A DNA stretch of 64,000 bases, taken from Paracidobacterium acidisoli. GTDB lineage: Bacteria; Acidobacteriota; Terriglobia; Terriglobales; Acidobacteriaceae. The notes beneath the pieces are model-generated. The model was not told the DNA's origin, ran no database searches, and saw nothing but the letters and a program-made list of their open reading frames with translations. The position numbers were made by a program, and so were the translations under genes. Position 1 is the first letter of the stretch, and every line of letters begins with the position of its first letter. This document shows, piece by piece, positions 25,983 through 35,372 of this stretch. The stretch is from positions 310,001 through 374,000 of the forward strand of contig NZ_QVQT02000004.1 in NCBI RefSeq assembly GCF_003428625.2, in the 5' to 3' direction.

Positions 25983-26843
25983 ATGCCCCTGCTCAAAATC
26001 GTGATCCTTGCCATCATCCAGGGACTGGCCGAGCTGCTGCCGGTCTCGAGTTCCGCACACGTCGTCGTCGCCGAGCGTCTGATGGGCCTCGACGCCTCTT
26101 CGCCGCAGATGACGCTGCTGCTGGTCATGCTTCACTCCGGCACCATGCTGGCCGTGATCGTTTACTTCTGGAAGCAGTGGCAAAAGACGTATTTCAGCAG
26201 CGGCGATGCCTTCAAACGCATCGTGCTGCGGCTCCTCTGGGCGACTGTACTCACCGCTGTCGTGGGTGAGGCGATGATCAGGGTCATCGAGAAGACGCTG
26301 CTGAAAGGCATCCCTCACGCCGAGATCGAAGATCTCTTCAACCACCTCGAGTGGATCGCCCCCGCCCTTCTCGCCGCCGGCATTCTGATCCTGATCGCGG
26401 GGCTGCTCCACAAAAGGGACGAAGGCAACAGTCTGCGCGAGCCTTCGATGACGCAGTCCGGCATTATCGGCGTGGTGCAGGGCTTCTGCCTGCCCTTTCG
26501 CGGCTTCTCCCGCTCCGGAGCGACCATCTCAGCCGGAATGCTGGCTGGTGTCGCAAAGGAGCGTGCCGAAGCCTTCAGCTTCGCGCTGGCGGTGATCCTT
26601 ACACCTCCGGTGGTCGCCCGTGAAGTGCTGCGGCTGGTGAAAATGGAGCACATCAGCGGGAGCGCGAATCTCGCTTCCGCCATGGTTCCCGGACTGATCG
26701 GGGCATTCTGCGCCTTTTTGGCAGGATTGCTGGCCCTGAAGTGGCTGAGCCGCTGGCTTGAAGGTGGGCGCTGGTATCTTTTCGGAATCTACTGCCTGGC
26801 GGCTTCCGCCGTGGTTTTCGCGCTGCACCACGCCGGATACTGA
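25983..26843 (+). CDS. uppP: Undecaprenyl-diphosphatase (bacitracin resistance protein)
   Basis: A membrane phosphatase that recycles undecaprenyl pyrophosphate for peptidoglycan and other cell-envelope polymers. The 286-residue protein has the two BacA motifs: GLAELLPVSSSAH (about 14-27) and FCLPFRGFSRSGATISAGM (about 166-184; PGxSRSG in most members, here PFRGFSRSG). About eight hydrophobic helices are visible. Start at 25983 with ggaagat upstream. It is co-oriented with hemB at a 38-nt distance and may share its transcript. Confidence 0.95.
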   Translation: MPLLKIVILAIIQGLAELLPVSSSAHVVVAERLMGLDASSPQMTLLLVMLHSGTMLAVIVYFWKQWQKTYFSSGDAFKRIVLRLLWATVLTAVVGEAMIRVIEKTLLKGIPHAEIEDLFNHLEWIAPALLAAGILILIAGLLHKRDEGNSLREPSMTQSGIIGVVQGFCLPFRGFSRSGATISAGMLAGVAKERAEAFSFALAVILTPPVVAREVLRLVKMEHISGSANLASAMVPGLIGAFCAFLAGLLALKWLSRWLEGGRWYLFGIYCLAASAVVFALHHAGY

Positions 26844-27027
26844 GGTTACCCGCATGTCTGCGCTCAATTCGCAGCCATCGGAAATCCCGCTCTGCATCTT
26901 TCCCGATATCGCTGCATCTTCCATAACGGGCTGTACTGCGTAACAATGTAGAGTTTGGACAACTGCAGCTTTTGGCCTTCCGGCTGCTCCACGCCTACCC
27001 TTCAGACCCTATTGAACGGAGTTTCCT

Positions 27028-28449
27028 TTGGCAGAGACCATCTACGACGTAGCCATCATCGGCGGAGGACCCGCCGGATACACCGCCGCCATCCGCGCCG
27101 GCCAGTACGGCCTGAAAGTCGCCCTTATCGAGAAGGAGTCGAAGCTCGGCGGAACCTGCCTGCATGTAGGCTGCATTCCGACCAAGGCGCTGCTTTTCAA
27201 TGCCGAAATCTACGACCACCTGAAGCATGCAAAGGAATACGGCATCGAAGGTCTGGGCGAGGGCAAAATCAACTGGAAGACGGTTCTTGACCACAAGAAC
27301 CAGATCATCGCCAAACACACCAAAGGCCTCGACTTCCTGATGCGGAAGAACAAGGTCATCGTCATTCCCGGCTACGGCAAACTCACTGGCCCGGCAAAGA
27401 GTGGTGTGCACACCGTCGAAGTCACCAGCGGCAGGGACAAAACCGAACACGTAAAGGCGAAGAACATCATCCTCGCCACCGGCTCTGATGCCAAAATGTT
27501 GCCCGGCCTGAAGGCCGATGATCGCATTCTGACCAATATCGAGATCCTCTCCATTGGCGAAATACCGAAGTCGCTGATCATCATCGGTGCTGGCGCGGTT
27601 GGTGTCGAGTTCGGATCGATCTTCCGCAGCTTCAACTCGGAAATCAGTATCGTCGAATTCCTGCCCCGTCTCGTGCCTGCTGAGGATGAGGAAATCAGCA
27701 AAGAGCTGGCACGTATCTTCAAAAAGCGTGGTATCGACATCAATATCGGCGCGAAGGTGGAGAATGTCGAGAAGACTAAAGATGGCGTGAAAGTCACCTT
27801 TACTGCGTCGGATGGCAAGCAGGTAGTGAAGGAAGCCGAGAAGGTTCTGGTCGCCGTAGGTCGTGCTCCGCGCACGGAAGGAATTGGTCTCGAAAAGACG
27901 AAGATCAAACCGGATCGTGGCTTTCTCAAAACGGACGAGTACATGCAGACCGAAGAGCCGGGCGTCTACGCCATCGGTGACATCGTTGCCGGTCTGCCGC
28001 AGCTGGCGCATGTGGGCGCGATGGCCGGAATGGTCGTCTCTGCAAAGATCGCCGGCAAATATGCCCGTCCGGTGAAGCGCAATCGCATTCCCGGCTGCAC
28101 CTATACCGAACCGCAAATCGGCAGCGTAGGGCTTACCGAGGCTCAGGCAAAGGAAAAGGGCCTGCAGATTAAGGTTGGCAAATTCCCCTTCGCGGGGAAT
28201 TCAAAGGCGTCGATCGTCGGCTCGCACGAAGGCTTCATCAAGGTCGTGGCGGATGCGAAATACGGCGAAATACTCGGCGTCCACATCATCGGCCCGCAGG
28301 CGACGGAATTGATTGCTGAAGCGGTAACCGCCCTTGAGCTGGAAGCAACGGTCGAAGAGATGATGTTCACCATCCACGCCCACCCAACGCTGGCGGAAGC
28401 AATGCTCGACGGCTTTGGCAGCGTGGAAGGCATGGCCATCAACGCTTGA
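27028..28449 (+). CDS. lpdA: Dihydrolipoyl dehydrogenase (E3)
   Basis: A flavoprotein disulfide reductase that reoxidises the lipoyl groups of 2-oxoacid dehydrogenase complexes. The 473-residue product has the FAD fingerprint IIGGGPAGYTAA (about 9-20). The redox disulfide GGTCLHVGCIPTK has Cys near 44 and 49. The NAD site IIGAGAVGVEFG is near 190 and the catalytic HAHPTLAEAM near 450. It begins with TTG at 27028, preceded by gaacggagtttcc. It is followed by a terminator hairpin and then lipB and the E2 gene, a lipoate-centred neighbourhood. Confidence 0.97.
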   Translation: MAETIYDVAIIGGGPAGYTAAIRAGQYGLKVALIEKESKLGGTCLHVGCIPTKALLFNAEIYDHLKHAKEYGIEGLGEGKINWKTVLDHKNQIIAKHTKGLDFLMRKNKVIVIPGYGKLTGPAKSGVHTVEVTSGRDKTEHVKAKNIILATGSDAKMLPGLKADDRILTNIEILSIGEIPKSLIIIGAGAVGVEFGSIFRSFNSEISIVEFLPRLVPAEDEEISKELARIFKKRGIDINIGAKVENVEKTKDGVKVTFTASDGKQVVKEAEKVLVAVGRAPRTEGIGLEKTKIKPDRGFLKTDEYMQTEEPGVYAIGDIVAGLPQLAHVGAMAGMVVSAKIAGKYARPVKRNRIPGCTYTEPQIGSVGLTEAQAKEKGLQIKVGKFPFAGNSKASIVGSHEGFIKVVADAKYGEILGVHIIGPQATELIAEAVTALELEATVEEMMFTIHAHPTLAEAMLDGFGSVEGMAINA

Positions 28450-28470
28450 TCCGTTCTCACAAAAGAGATA

Positions 28471-28500
28471 AGCCCGGCCGCACACGCCGGGCTTTCCTTT
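28471..28500 (+). terminator. Rho-independent terminator after lpdA
   Basis: agcccggc-cgcacac-gccgggct followed by ttcctttcc, 21 nt after the lpdA stop. The lipB ATG lies immediately downstream at 28509. Confidence 0.75.
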
Positions 28501-28508
28501 CCGAAAGT

Positions 28509-29252
28509 ATGATCCTCAATCTCCTCCAGCTCGGGCGCACCAGCTATGCATCAGGCCTCGAACTTCAGCGCAGGCTCGTCGAAGCGCGTCACGAGGGCAG
28601 CATCGGCAACACGCTTCTGTTGCTGGAACACCCTCCGGTTCTCACTCTGGGGCGCAACTCTTCCCGCAGTAACATTGTCGCTGATGATGAATTCCTGACA
28701 TACCGTGGCGTCGAGGTTCACGAGATCAACCGCGGCGGCGATGTGACATATCACGGGCCAGGTCAGCTCGTCGGCTATCCGATCCTCGATCTGCGCAGCT
28801 TTTCACTGGATGAAACCGGCAGGCGCGTCGGCGCGGTCGATTATGTTCGTCTGCTCGAAGAGGTTCTTATCCGCGCCTGCGCTGACTTTGGCGTGCAGAC
28901 CGGTCGTGTGACAGGCCGCACCGGAGTGTGGACCCTTTCCGGTGGGTCTGTTCAGGAGAAGAAGATCGCTGCTATCGGCGTCCACATCTCCCGCGGTATT
29001 ACCTCGCACGGCTTTGCGCTGAACGTTACCGCAGATCTGCGCGATTTCGAGCTGATCGTTCCCTGTGGCATCTCAGATCGTCAGGTGACCAGTCTTGAAC
29101 TGGAAGCAGATGAGGCTCTGTTGCCCCGCCTGACCCTCGAAAATGTGGCCAGCAGCATTGCTCGCCACTTTGGCCGAGTCTTTAACCATCAGGTCCTTTC
29201 GCTCGAATCGCTCGCAGACCTGCTCCCGCACGAAATCATTCCCATACAGTAA
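28509..29252 (+). CDS. lipB: Octanoyl-[acyl-carrier-protein]:protein N-octanoyltransferase
   Basis: Transfers octanoate from ACP to lipoyl domains, the first step of lipoyl cofactor synthesis. The 247-residue protein shows the LipB motifs TLGRNSSRSN (TLGR near 50), RGGDVTYHGPGQLVGYP (about 78-95) and the catalytic region GRTGVWT...KIAAIGVHISRGITSHGFALNV (about 140-178). The conserved Cys is in LIVPCGI near 187. Start at 28509; the longer frame runs back into lpdA. Its natural substrates include the E2 encoded next. Confidence 0.96.
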   Translation: MILNLLQLGRTSYASGLELQRRLVEARHEGSIGNTLLLLEHPPVLTLGRNSSRSNIVADDEFLTYRGVEVHEINRGGDVTYHGPGQLVGYPILDLRSFSLDETGRRVGAVDYVRLLEEVLIRACADFGVQTGRVTGRTGVWTLSGGSVQEKKIAAIGVHISRGITSHGFALNVTADLRDFELIVPCGISDRQVTSLELEADEALLPRLTLENVASSIARHFGRVFNHQVLSLESLADLLPHEIIPIQ

Positions 29253-29320
29253 ACTGTGGTGTTTGACCTCGTTGTGTGCCGATAACGCACCTTACGCCGG
29301 AAGCTTGATTTTTGCGGATT

Positions 29321-29326
29321 TATAAT
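29321..29326 (+). promoter_or_regulatory. Possible -10 element of the E2 gene
   Basis: A perfect TATAAT, 61 nt before the E2 start and after the lipB stop. A convincing -35 is not visible. Confidence 0.4.
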
Positions 29327-29387
29327 CGTCTTTGCTCATACTGAAGACATTCAGCCACTTATTCGTAACACTGCGGAAAGGAATTTC

Positions 29388-31004
29388 ATGCCGACCGATG
29401 TAGTTATGCCCCAGATGGGCGAGTCGATCTTCGAGGGCACCATTACCAAATGGCTGAAGAAGCCGGGCGACACTGTACAGCGAGACGAGCCGCTCTTTGA
29501 GATTTCAACCGACAAGGTCGACGCAGAGATCCCGTCACCAGCCGCCGGTGTTCTGCAGGAGATAAAAATCGCGGAAGGCACGACCGTACAGATCAACACC
29601 ATCGTGGCAGTCATCAGTGAGGATGGCTCGGCCGTAGCCTCTGCCCCTGCTCCGGTGGCATCAGCGCCGGCTGCCGCATCCGCTGAGAGCAAACCGGCCG
29701 AAGCTCCAGCCCCTGCTGCCCCCGCCGCTGGTCCGGCCACGGAAGTTGTTATGCCGCAGATGGGTGAATCGATCTTCGAGGGTACGATCACAAAGTGGCT
29801 TAAGCAGGTTGGTGATACCGTCCAGCGCGATGAGCCGCTCTTTGAGATTTCGACCGACAAAGTCGATGCTGAGATTCCCTCGCCTGCTGCTGGTATTTTG
29901 ACCGAGATCAAGGTCGCTGCAGGTAACACTGTGCAGATCAATACTGTCGTTGGCCTTATCGGTGGAACAACCGGGGTGGTAGCTGCATCTACACCGGCAG
30001 CGCCCGCGGCTGTTCCAGCAAAAGTGGAAGAACCGAAAGCGGCGGCACCGGCAGAACCGGTTACCGGCAGCGCGGAACATGTTCGCTCCTCACCGCTTGT
30101 CCGCAAAATTGCGAAGGACAACAACCTTGATCTCACCCAGGTTTCTGGTACCGGGGCCTCCGGCCGCGTGACCAAAGACGATGTCCTCGGCTTCATCGAG
30201 AAGAAGGGAGCCGCCACACCTGCTCCGGCTACCACTTCTGCAGCCGCACCGGTGCCTGCCGCCGCGAAGCCCGCGGCTCCGGCTCCCGCTGTGCCCGTGC
30301 CCGGCGAGCTGGTTCCGTTATCGAGAATGCGCACTATCATCGCGCAGCGCATGGTTGAGTCGAAGCATACCAATGCGCATGTCCATACTGTCTTCAAAAT
30401 CGACTTCACGCGTATTGTCAAAATTCGCGAGAAGGAGAAGAACAAGTACGAGCAGCGCAATGGCGTAAAGCTGACCTACATGCCGTTTATCACTCGTGCC
30501 GTCATCGCCACGCTGCGCAAAATGCCCATCGTCAATGCTTCGCTCGAGGGCGACGCAATTCGTTATCCGAAGAACATCAATATCGGTATTGCCGTGGCGC
30601 TCGACTGGGGTCTGATTGTGCCCGTTATCAAACAGGCGGAAGAGAAGAGCTTCCTTGGGGTTGCACGCGCGATTGCCGATCTGGCAGAGCGTGCCCGCAC
30701 GAAGAAGCTGAAGCCCGATGAAGTCGGTTCTGGCACCTTTACGATCACCAACCCCGGCATTTTCGGTGAACAATTCGGCACGCCGATCATCAATCAACCC
30801 GAGAGCGGCATCCTCGGTGTTGGTGGCCTCTTCAAGGAGCCGGCCGTCCTCACTGCCGAAGATGGCACGGACTCTATCGCGGTCCGTCACATGATCCACC
30901 TTACCCTTGGCTTCGATCACCGTATTATCGACGGAGCCGATGCTGGCAAATTCATGGCGGAAGTGAAGAAGTACCTGGAAAACTGGTCAGAAGACATCGG
31001 GTAA
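29388..31004 (+). CDS. sucB: Dihydrolipoamide acyltransferase (E2) with two tandem lipoyl domains
   Basis: Core E2 of a 2-oxoacid dehydrogenase complex; 538 residues. Two nearly identical lipoyl domains (about 1-80 and 120-197) each have the lipoylation site EISTDKVDAEI, separated by Ala/Pro-rich linkers. A peripheral-subunit-binding domain (SSPLVRKIAKDNN...GRVTKDDV) lies near 232-270. The catalytic domain ends with LTLGFDHRIIDGADAGKF, the acyltransferase HxxxDG motif. Whether the substrate is succinyl (SucB), acetyl or branched acyl cannot be settled from sequence alone; the symbol is the most likely. E3 and LipB are encoded just upstream. Confidence 0.9.
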   Translation: MPTDVVMPQMGESIFEGTITKWLKKPGDTVQRDEPLFEISTDKVDAEIPSPAAGVLQEIKIAEGTTVQINTIVAVISEDGSAVASAPAPVASAPAAASAESKPAEAPAPAAPAAGPATEVVMPQMGESIFEGTITKWLKQVGDTVQRDEPLFEISTDKVDAEIPSPAAGILTEIKVAAGNTVQINTVVGLIGGTTGVVAASTPAAPAAVPAKVEEPKAAAPAEPVTGSAEHVRSSPLVRKIAKDNNLDLTQVSGTGASGRVTKDDVLGFIEKKGAATPAPATTSAAAPVPAAAKPAAPAPAVPVPGELVPLSRMRTIIAQRMVESKHTNAHVHTVFKIDFTRIVKIREKEKNKYEQRNGVKLTYMPFITRAVIATLRKMPIVNASLEGDAIRYPKNINIGIAVALDWGLIVPVIKQAEEKSFLGVARAIADLAERARTKKLKPDEVGSGTFTITNPGIFGEQFGTPIINQPESGILGVGGLFKEPAVLTAEDGTDSIAVRHMIHLTLGFDHRIIDGADAGKFMAEVKKYLENWSEDIG

Positions 31005-31033
31005 ATCAATACAGAGCGGTAATCATAAAGCTG

Positions 31034-31065
31034 AAAATGGGACAGGCTCAGGCCTGTCCCATTTT
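31034..31065. terminator. Bidirectional rho-independent terminator
   Basis: aaaatgggacagg-ctcagg-cctgtcccatttt forms a 13-bp perfect stem with A- and T-tracts. It serves both the E2 gene and the converging purK. Confidence 0.93.
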
Positions 31066-31109
31066 GGTTTTTAGTGACAGTGTTCGCGCTGAGGCGCTCT
31101 TTCGTGACT

Positions 31110-32273
31110 TTATAACCTCGCCTTTGCCTCAAGCACCCGTTCCACAGCTTCTGCCGGTATGGCTCCAACCCCTGAAAGATGTCCCATCTTGCGTCCTTTG
31201 CGCGGCTGATGCTTTTCGTACAGATGCAGCCGCACGCCCGGAACGGCGAGCGCCTGATCGAAGCGTGGTTCACGCGGCTGGCCCTCTTTATCGAGCCATA
31301 AATCGCCCAGCAGGTTCACAATTGCCGCCGGCTGCACAATCGATACATCACCCAGCGGCAGATTGCAGACTGCGCGCACCGCCTGTTCGAACTGGCTCGT
31401 CACACAGGCCCGTTCACTCGCGTGGTAGCTGTTATGTGGACGTGGCGCCAGTTCGTTTACCAGCAATTCGCCACTCTTCGTTAGAAACATTTCTACTGCC
31501 AGCAGGCCTTCCAGTTGAAATCCGTCGGCAATCTCCCGCGCAATCCTCTGCGCGCCGGCTTCAATCTCCGGCGCGACCGACGAAGGAATCACGCTCCACA
31601 CAAGAATTTGATTCTCATGATGATTCATTGCTGAGGGAAAGCTCTTTACCTCGCCACGTGGCGACCGTGCCACCATTACCGATATCTCACGATCGAGTTC
31701 CAGTGCTTTCTCAACTACGCAGGGCCGTTGTCCGAGCATCGTCCACGCTTCGACCGCATCGCACGTGCTGCCAAAACCCACCTTCACCTGGCTGCGTCCG
31801 TCGTAGCCACCATGTGCGCTCTTTATAAAGCAACGCCCGCCCAGCATCGAAATGGCCTCGGCCATCTCCTGCGCGGAGGTCACCGCACGATACTCGCCCA
31901 CAGGAAAGCCGCAGCCGCGAAGCCACTCTTTTTGCAGTATGCGGTCCTGAATAATGCGCATCATGGCTGCACCCGGCCGTACCGGAGCATATCTGCCCGC
32001 TGCTTCCAGGCATTCAATAGCAACCTGCTCAATCTCCAGCGTAACCACATCACATCCGCGGGCCAGATTCGCTGCGGCCCGCGCGTCGTTCCATGAACCC
32101 TCGAAACAAGCATCGACCACAAAGCGTGCGGGGCACGAAGAATCCGGATCCATGACCTGCACCCGATAGCCAAGGGAACGTGCTGCCATGGCCGTCATAC
32201 GGCCAAGCTGTCCGCCGCCCAGAATACCAATGGTCGCGCCGGGAAGAATTGGCACGGAAGAATATTCGCTCAC
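31110..32273 (-). CDS. purK: 5-(carboxyamino)imidazole ribonucleotide synthase
   Basis: An ATP-grasp ligase that converts AIR and bicarbonate to N5-CAIR in purine synthesis. The 387-residue protein begins with a nucleotide-binding loop IGILGGGQLGRMTAMAA. The ATP-grasp core follows with FIKSAHGGYDGRSQVKV and then VNELAPRPHNSYHASERACVTSQFEQ, a hallmark of PurK. The start overlaps the purE stop by 4 nt, so the two are translationally coupled. The C-terminal KMGHLSGVG is conserved. It shares a bidirectional terminator with the E2 gene. Confidence 0.97.
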   Translation of the reverse strand: MSEYSSVPILPGATIGILGGGQLGRMTAMAARSLGYRVQVMDPDSSCPARFVVDACFEGSWNDARAAANLARGCDVVTLEIEQVAIECLEAAGRYAPVRPGAAMMRIIQDRILQKEWLRGCGFPVGEYRAVTSAQEMAEAISMLGGRCFIKSAHGGYDGRSQVKVGFGSTCDAVEAWTMLGQRPCVVEKALELDREISVMVARSPRGEVKSFPSAMNHHENQILVWSVIPSSVAPEIEAGAQRIAREIADGFQLEGLLAVEMFLTKSGELLVNELAPRPHNSYHASERACVTSQFEQAVRAVCNLPLGDVSIVQPAAIVNLLGDLWLDKEGQPREPRFDQALAVPGVRLHLYEKHQPRKGRKMGHLSGVGAIPAEAVERVLEAKARL

Positions 32274-32773
32274 TTGCCCGGCTCCTGCTCAATATTGATA
32301 GCCAGCACTTCCTTCGTGCGCTCCTCGCGCCACCGGCGTAATCTGTCGCGCAGATCGGCATCGGTGGTTGCCAGGATCGATGCAGCGAACAGCGCTGCAT
32401 TCGCCGCCCCCGGCTTGCCGATGGCAAGCGTGCCCACCGGAACACCCTTAGGCATCTGCACGATCGAAAGCAGAGAGTCGATGCCGTTCAGCATCGTCGC
32501 TGGAACAGGCACTCCGAGAACCGGAACCAGCGTCTTTGCTGCCAGCATGCCCGGCAGATGCGCCGCGCCGCCCGCTCCGGCAATGATGGCCCTCAATCCG
32601 CGCGCCTCTGCTTCTTCGGCGTATTGAAACAGCCAGTCCGGTGTGCGATGTGCGGAGACAATACGCACTTCATGAGGAATAGCAAACTCATTCAGAATCT
32701 CAACGGCGGGAGACAGCACCTCATAATCACTTTTGCTGCCCATCACCACACCGACCAGCGGGGCTTGTTTCAT
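32270..32773 (-). CDS. purE: N5-carboxyaminoimidazole ribonucleotide mutase, class I
   Basis: Converts N5-CAIR to CAIR; the 167-residue protein shows the PurE signature VVMGSKSDYEVL (about 8-19), SAHRTPDWL, AGAGGAAHLPGMLAA and GVPVGTLAIGKPGAANAAL. The ATG at 32773 (MKQAPLVG) was chosen; a TATAAT lies 7 nt before it and there is no ribosome-binding site. Only 35 nt separate it from the last gene of the phage-like cluster upstream on the same strand. Confidence 0.96.
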   Translation of the reverse strand: MKQAPLVGVVMGSKSDYEVLSPAVEILNEFAIPHEVRIVSAHRTPDWLFQYAEEAEARGLRAIIAGAGGAAHLPGMLAAKTLVPVLGVPVPATMLNGIDSLLSIVQMPKGVPVGTLAIGKPGAANAALFAASILATTDADLRDRLRRWREERTKEVLAINIEQEPGK

Positions 32774-32779
32774 AACGCG

Positions 32780-32785
32780 ATTATA
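32780..32785 (-). promoter_or_regulatory. -10 element of purE
   Basis: A perfect TATAAT on the minus strand, 7 nt before the purE ATG, inside the 35-nt gap to the phage-like cluster. It implies an own promoter with a leaderless transcript. Confidence 0.5.
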
Positions 32786-32808
32786 GTGGGTCGCTTTCGT
32801 AGCCCGGT

Positions 32809-33027
32809 TCACTTATGACGCAGATAATCCAGCAGAAGCTGGATCAGTGTTACCAGCGCTCCAATCGCAACAGTAAATCCCTTTGCACGCTGAAACTGCT
32901 CTTCATGCCGCGTCACTCGTCTTTCTATGGATGCCACTCGCCCCGAATTCCCATCGCCCACCAACACTGTCATCTGGTTCTTCAAAACCGACAGGTCAGT
33001 TAACACCTGCATCTCAAAATCCGTCAT
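32809..33027 (-). CDS. Small XhlA/holin-like membrane protein, last gene of the phage-like cluster
   Basis: A 72-residue protein. An N-terminal amphipathic part (LSVLKNQMTVLVGDGNSGRV, then IERRVTRHEEQFQ) is followed by one membrane helix (GFTVAIGALVTLIQLLLDYL) and a basic end. This layout matches the XhlA haemolysin/holin-accessory family of phages. Start at 33027 with aggagaggctgg upstream. It is the only candidate lysis-related gene of the cluster; no endolysin is visible. It might equally be a structural membrane anchor. Confidence 0.65.
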   Translation of the reverse strand: MTDFEMQVLTDLSVLKNQMTVLVGDGNSGRVASIERRVTRHEEQFQRAKGFTVAIGALVTLIQLLLDYLRHK

Positions 33028-33038
33028 CCAGCCTCTCC

Positions 33039-35354
33039 TTACAACGGCACATTGACGAATACCGCGCTCGAAAATCGCGAATAATTCGGAGGTGTCGACC
33101 CGTCATACATGCGAATGTAGTACCGCTCACTTGCCGCTTCGCGCGGAATCGTAAAGCTGTTTACAGAGCTGCGCAGCACCAGATCCGAGTCCGTGCCCGA
33201 TCGGAACGCCCAGTCCCTGCGCCTCACTTCAAAGCCCCCGCCAGCAGGAGGGGTGATGCCTGCGCCGATCTGGATCGCGCTGCCGCTCACCGAGGTGACA
33301 GAGTATGCATTCAGATTTGTCAGCGGCAATGTCGTTTCCGGCTGTTGTGGCAGCCAGGCGTCAGCCGGAACGGTCGTCGACGTTTTGATCGCCAGAGCAT
33401 CCGCCCAGTCGTTGGCAAAGCCAATGGTGTATTTCGTTATCTCCGGCACAGTGAGCGACATATCGATCTGTACATTGCGCACCACGAGGTCTGCGGTCAT
33501 GCCCGATGAGGCTGATACCACGGAAAGCACATCACCTGGCCATACATCACCCTGCTGCTCTATATTCCAGCCTGTATAGGTGCCGGACCATGCCGCAGCA
33601 CGGCTTGTCGCGAGCGCAAGCAAAGCAGATGCCGCGTTCTCGCAGTCCGCTGAGCTTCTGGGGGCTGGATTCGTCACACTCCCAATCCAGAAAGCCGTAC
33701 CCGGCACTAAGCCTTTCGCTTCGACAGAAATGCTCGCCGCGCTTGCCAGACGTGCCACAGCTCTGTGACCTATCCGATATGAAACAGAGATCAGCTCTCC
33801 GGATGCCGGAGTACTCGCCGGATAAAACCTGATCCTGCCCGTCCGTTCCAGCTGGCAATCCGCGCCCTGCGCTATTGTTCCCATACGGCGTATGATCTGG
33901 CTGCCGCCTGGAGGCGTGCTCGTCACCCACACCGGCCCTTGCTGCTCCATCGTGATACTGCCGATGCTGCACTGCAGATTGCTGCTGTCGATCAACCCAT
34001 AAGTACAGACCGCCGGTGCATTGGTGATGACTCCCGAATAAATCGCGATCGGAGCGCTCGCAACCCCGCCCGTCATATCCTGCACTTCCAGCATCACATT
34101 TGCCGTCGCGCTTACGGACTGGCCGCCGAAGCTCTCAACCCCGCTTCCACTCAGGTAGTAGTAGGACTGCAGGAGTCTCTGCATTTCATTGCTCGCGATT
34201 CGCAACCGTAATGTATACAAATGCCCGGATACAGGCGTAAAGCTGCTTCCCGCAATTACACCGTTGATCAGCGGCGAAATAGTTGTCACTCCGCCAGACT
34301 GGCTTATCTGAAATCCGGCAACGCAGTTGGAGGTCTTTATCGTCCCCAGATAGAGCCCATTCAGCACGCCGACTGTTACCGAGCCGAACAGTACGCCTCC
34401 CATTTCCAGCACCAGTGATCCGCCCAGCTCCAGTGCGGTCGCCGATGCGACAAGCGTATCTCCGTCAATACCATCACCTCCGGCACACGTAAGCCCTGCC
34501 GACGTAATGGAGATATTCGCCGCAGCATCTGCCAGCTGCCATATCTGCTGGTCCACAGCCGGTTCCTGAAACAAATCAACCAAAGGCTTCTCTTTGGAGG
34601 CAGAGGGAAACCAGGGTTTTTCTGTCAGGTCGAAGAGTACGGTCGTCCCATCGCCGGCAAAAAATTCAGTCACATATGCGCCCGGCTCTTCCTCCCCACA
34701 AACCGTGATGTCATTCGCCAGCGCTTTGATCATCGTGGCCTGCAGAGCCTTCAGCGAAAACGTTCCATCCGTCTCACTCAGTACATGAACCGTCGTCCCC
34801 ACCGGTTCCATGCTCACGGCTCCATTCAGTGTTCGATATGTGTTTCTTACCATCGAAGCCAGCGCCCCGGCATTCTTCGACCAGCTATATCCTGCATCCG
34901 GCTGAAACTGGCTCACTATTTGCGCAGCCAGTGTCAGCGTTGACGTAATGCCCGCAAGACCGGCGCGCGTCAGCATAGTCTGCAGCATCTGGCCGGCAGA
35001 CTGTGCGTAACTCGGTCGTGTCTGCGGAACGCTCAACTGGTCGAGCAGCACTTCGTCGCTGACTGCGGATACTACTGCCTGATACACCTGCCCTGTGGAG
35101 CTCTCGCCCGTAAGCTCCATCCCTGGCTCCACGGCGACATATCCGGTAAACAACAGAACCCCGTTATTATCACTCAGCACCACACGCCCATTGCGCGCCG
35201 GCACCGGCAGATTGCCAACCGCGGGAAGCAGCGTGAAGCCGCATAGACTCGGTTCATTCAGCTTCCGCTCCACGCGAAATGGTTTAGCTGCCACAACCGT
35301 AGCCGAATAATCGACTGCGCCTTTGCCGTCCAGATTATCAATCGTCAGCTTCAA
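33039..35354 (-). CDS. Large phage tail/baseplate-like protein
   Basis: A 771-residue protein. Its first 250 residues (opening MKLTIDNLDGKGAVDYSATV) look like a tail-hub or receptor-binding structural start. A central beta-rich region (about 270-440) resembles a concanavalin-like carbohydrate-binding domain. A further region (about 520-640; WNIEQQGDVWPGDVL) resembles the hub domains of tail proteins. The end has a fibronectin-like pattern (FEVRRRDWAF...YYIRMYDGS). Assignment comes from position (after a tube-like protein) and composition, not from a recognised family. It is separated by 18 nt from the next upstream gene. Confidence 0.6.
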   Translation of the reverse strand: MKLTIDNLDGKGAVDYSATVVAAKPFRVERKLNEPSLCGFTLLPAVGNLPVPARNGRVVLSDNNGVLLFTGYVAVEPGMELTGESSTGQVYQAVVSAVSDEVLLDQLSVPQTRPSYAQSAGQMLQTMLTRAGLAGITSTLTLAAQIVSQFQPDAGYSWSKNAGALASMVRNTYRTLNGAVSMEPVGTTVHVLSETDGTFSLKALQATMIKALANDITVCGEEEPGAYVTEFFAGDGTTVLFDLTEKPWFPSASKEKPLVDLFQEPAVDQQIWQLADAAANISITSAGLTCAGGDGIDGDTLVASATALELGGSLVLEMGGVLFGSVTVGVLNGLYLGTIKTSNCVAGFQISQSGGVTTISPLINGVIAGSSFTPVSGHLYTLRLRIASNEMQRLLQSYYYLSGSGVESFGGQSVSATANVMLEVQDMTGGVASAPIAIYSGVITNAPAVCTYGLIDSSNLQCSIGSITMEQQGPVWVTSTPPGGSQIIRRMGTIAQGADCQLERTGRIRFYPASTPASGELISVSYRIGHRAVARLASAASISVEAKGLVPGTAFWIGSVTNPAPRSSADCENAASALLALATSRAAAWSGTYTGWNIEQQGDVWPGDVLSVVSASSGMTADLVVRNVQIDMSLTVPEITKYTIGFANDWADALAIKTSTTVPADAWLPQQPETTLPLTNLNAYSVTSVSGSAIQIGAGITPPAGGGFEVRRRDWAFRSGTDSDLVLRSSVNSFTIPREAASERYYIRMYDGSTPPNYSRFSSAVFVNVPL

Positions 35355-35372
35355 CGCTCTTCCTCACGTTTC

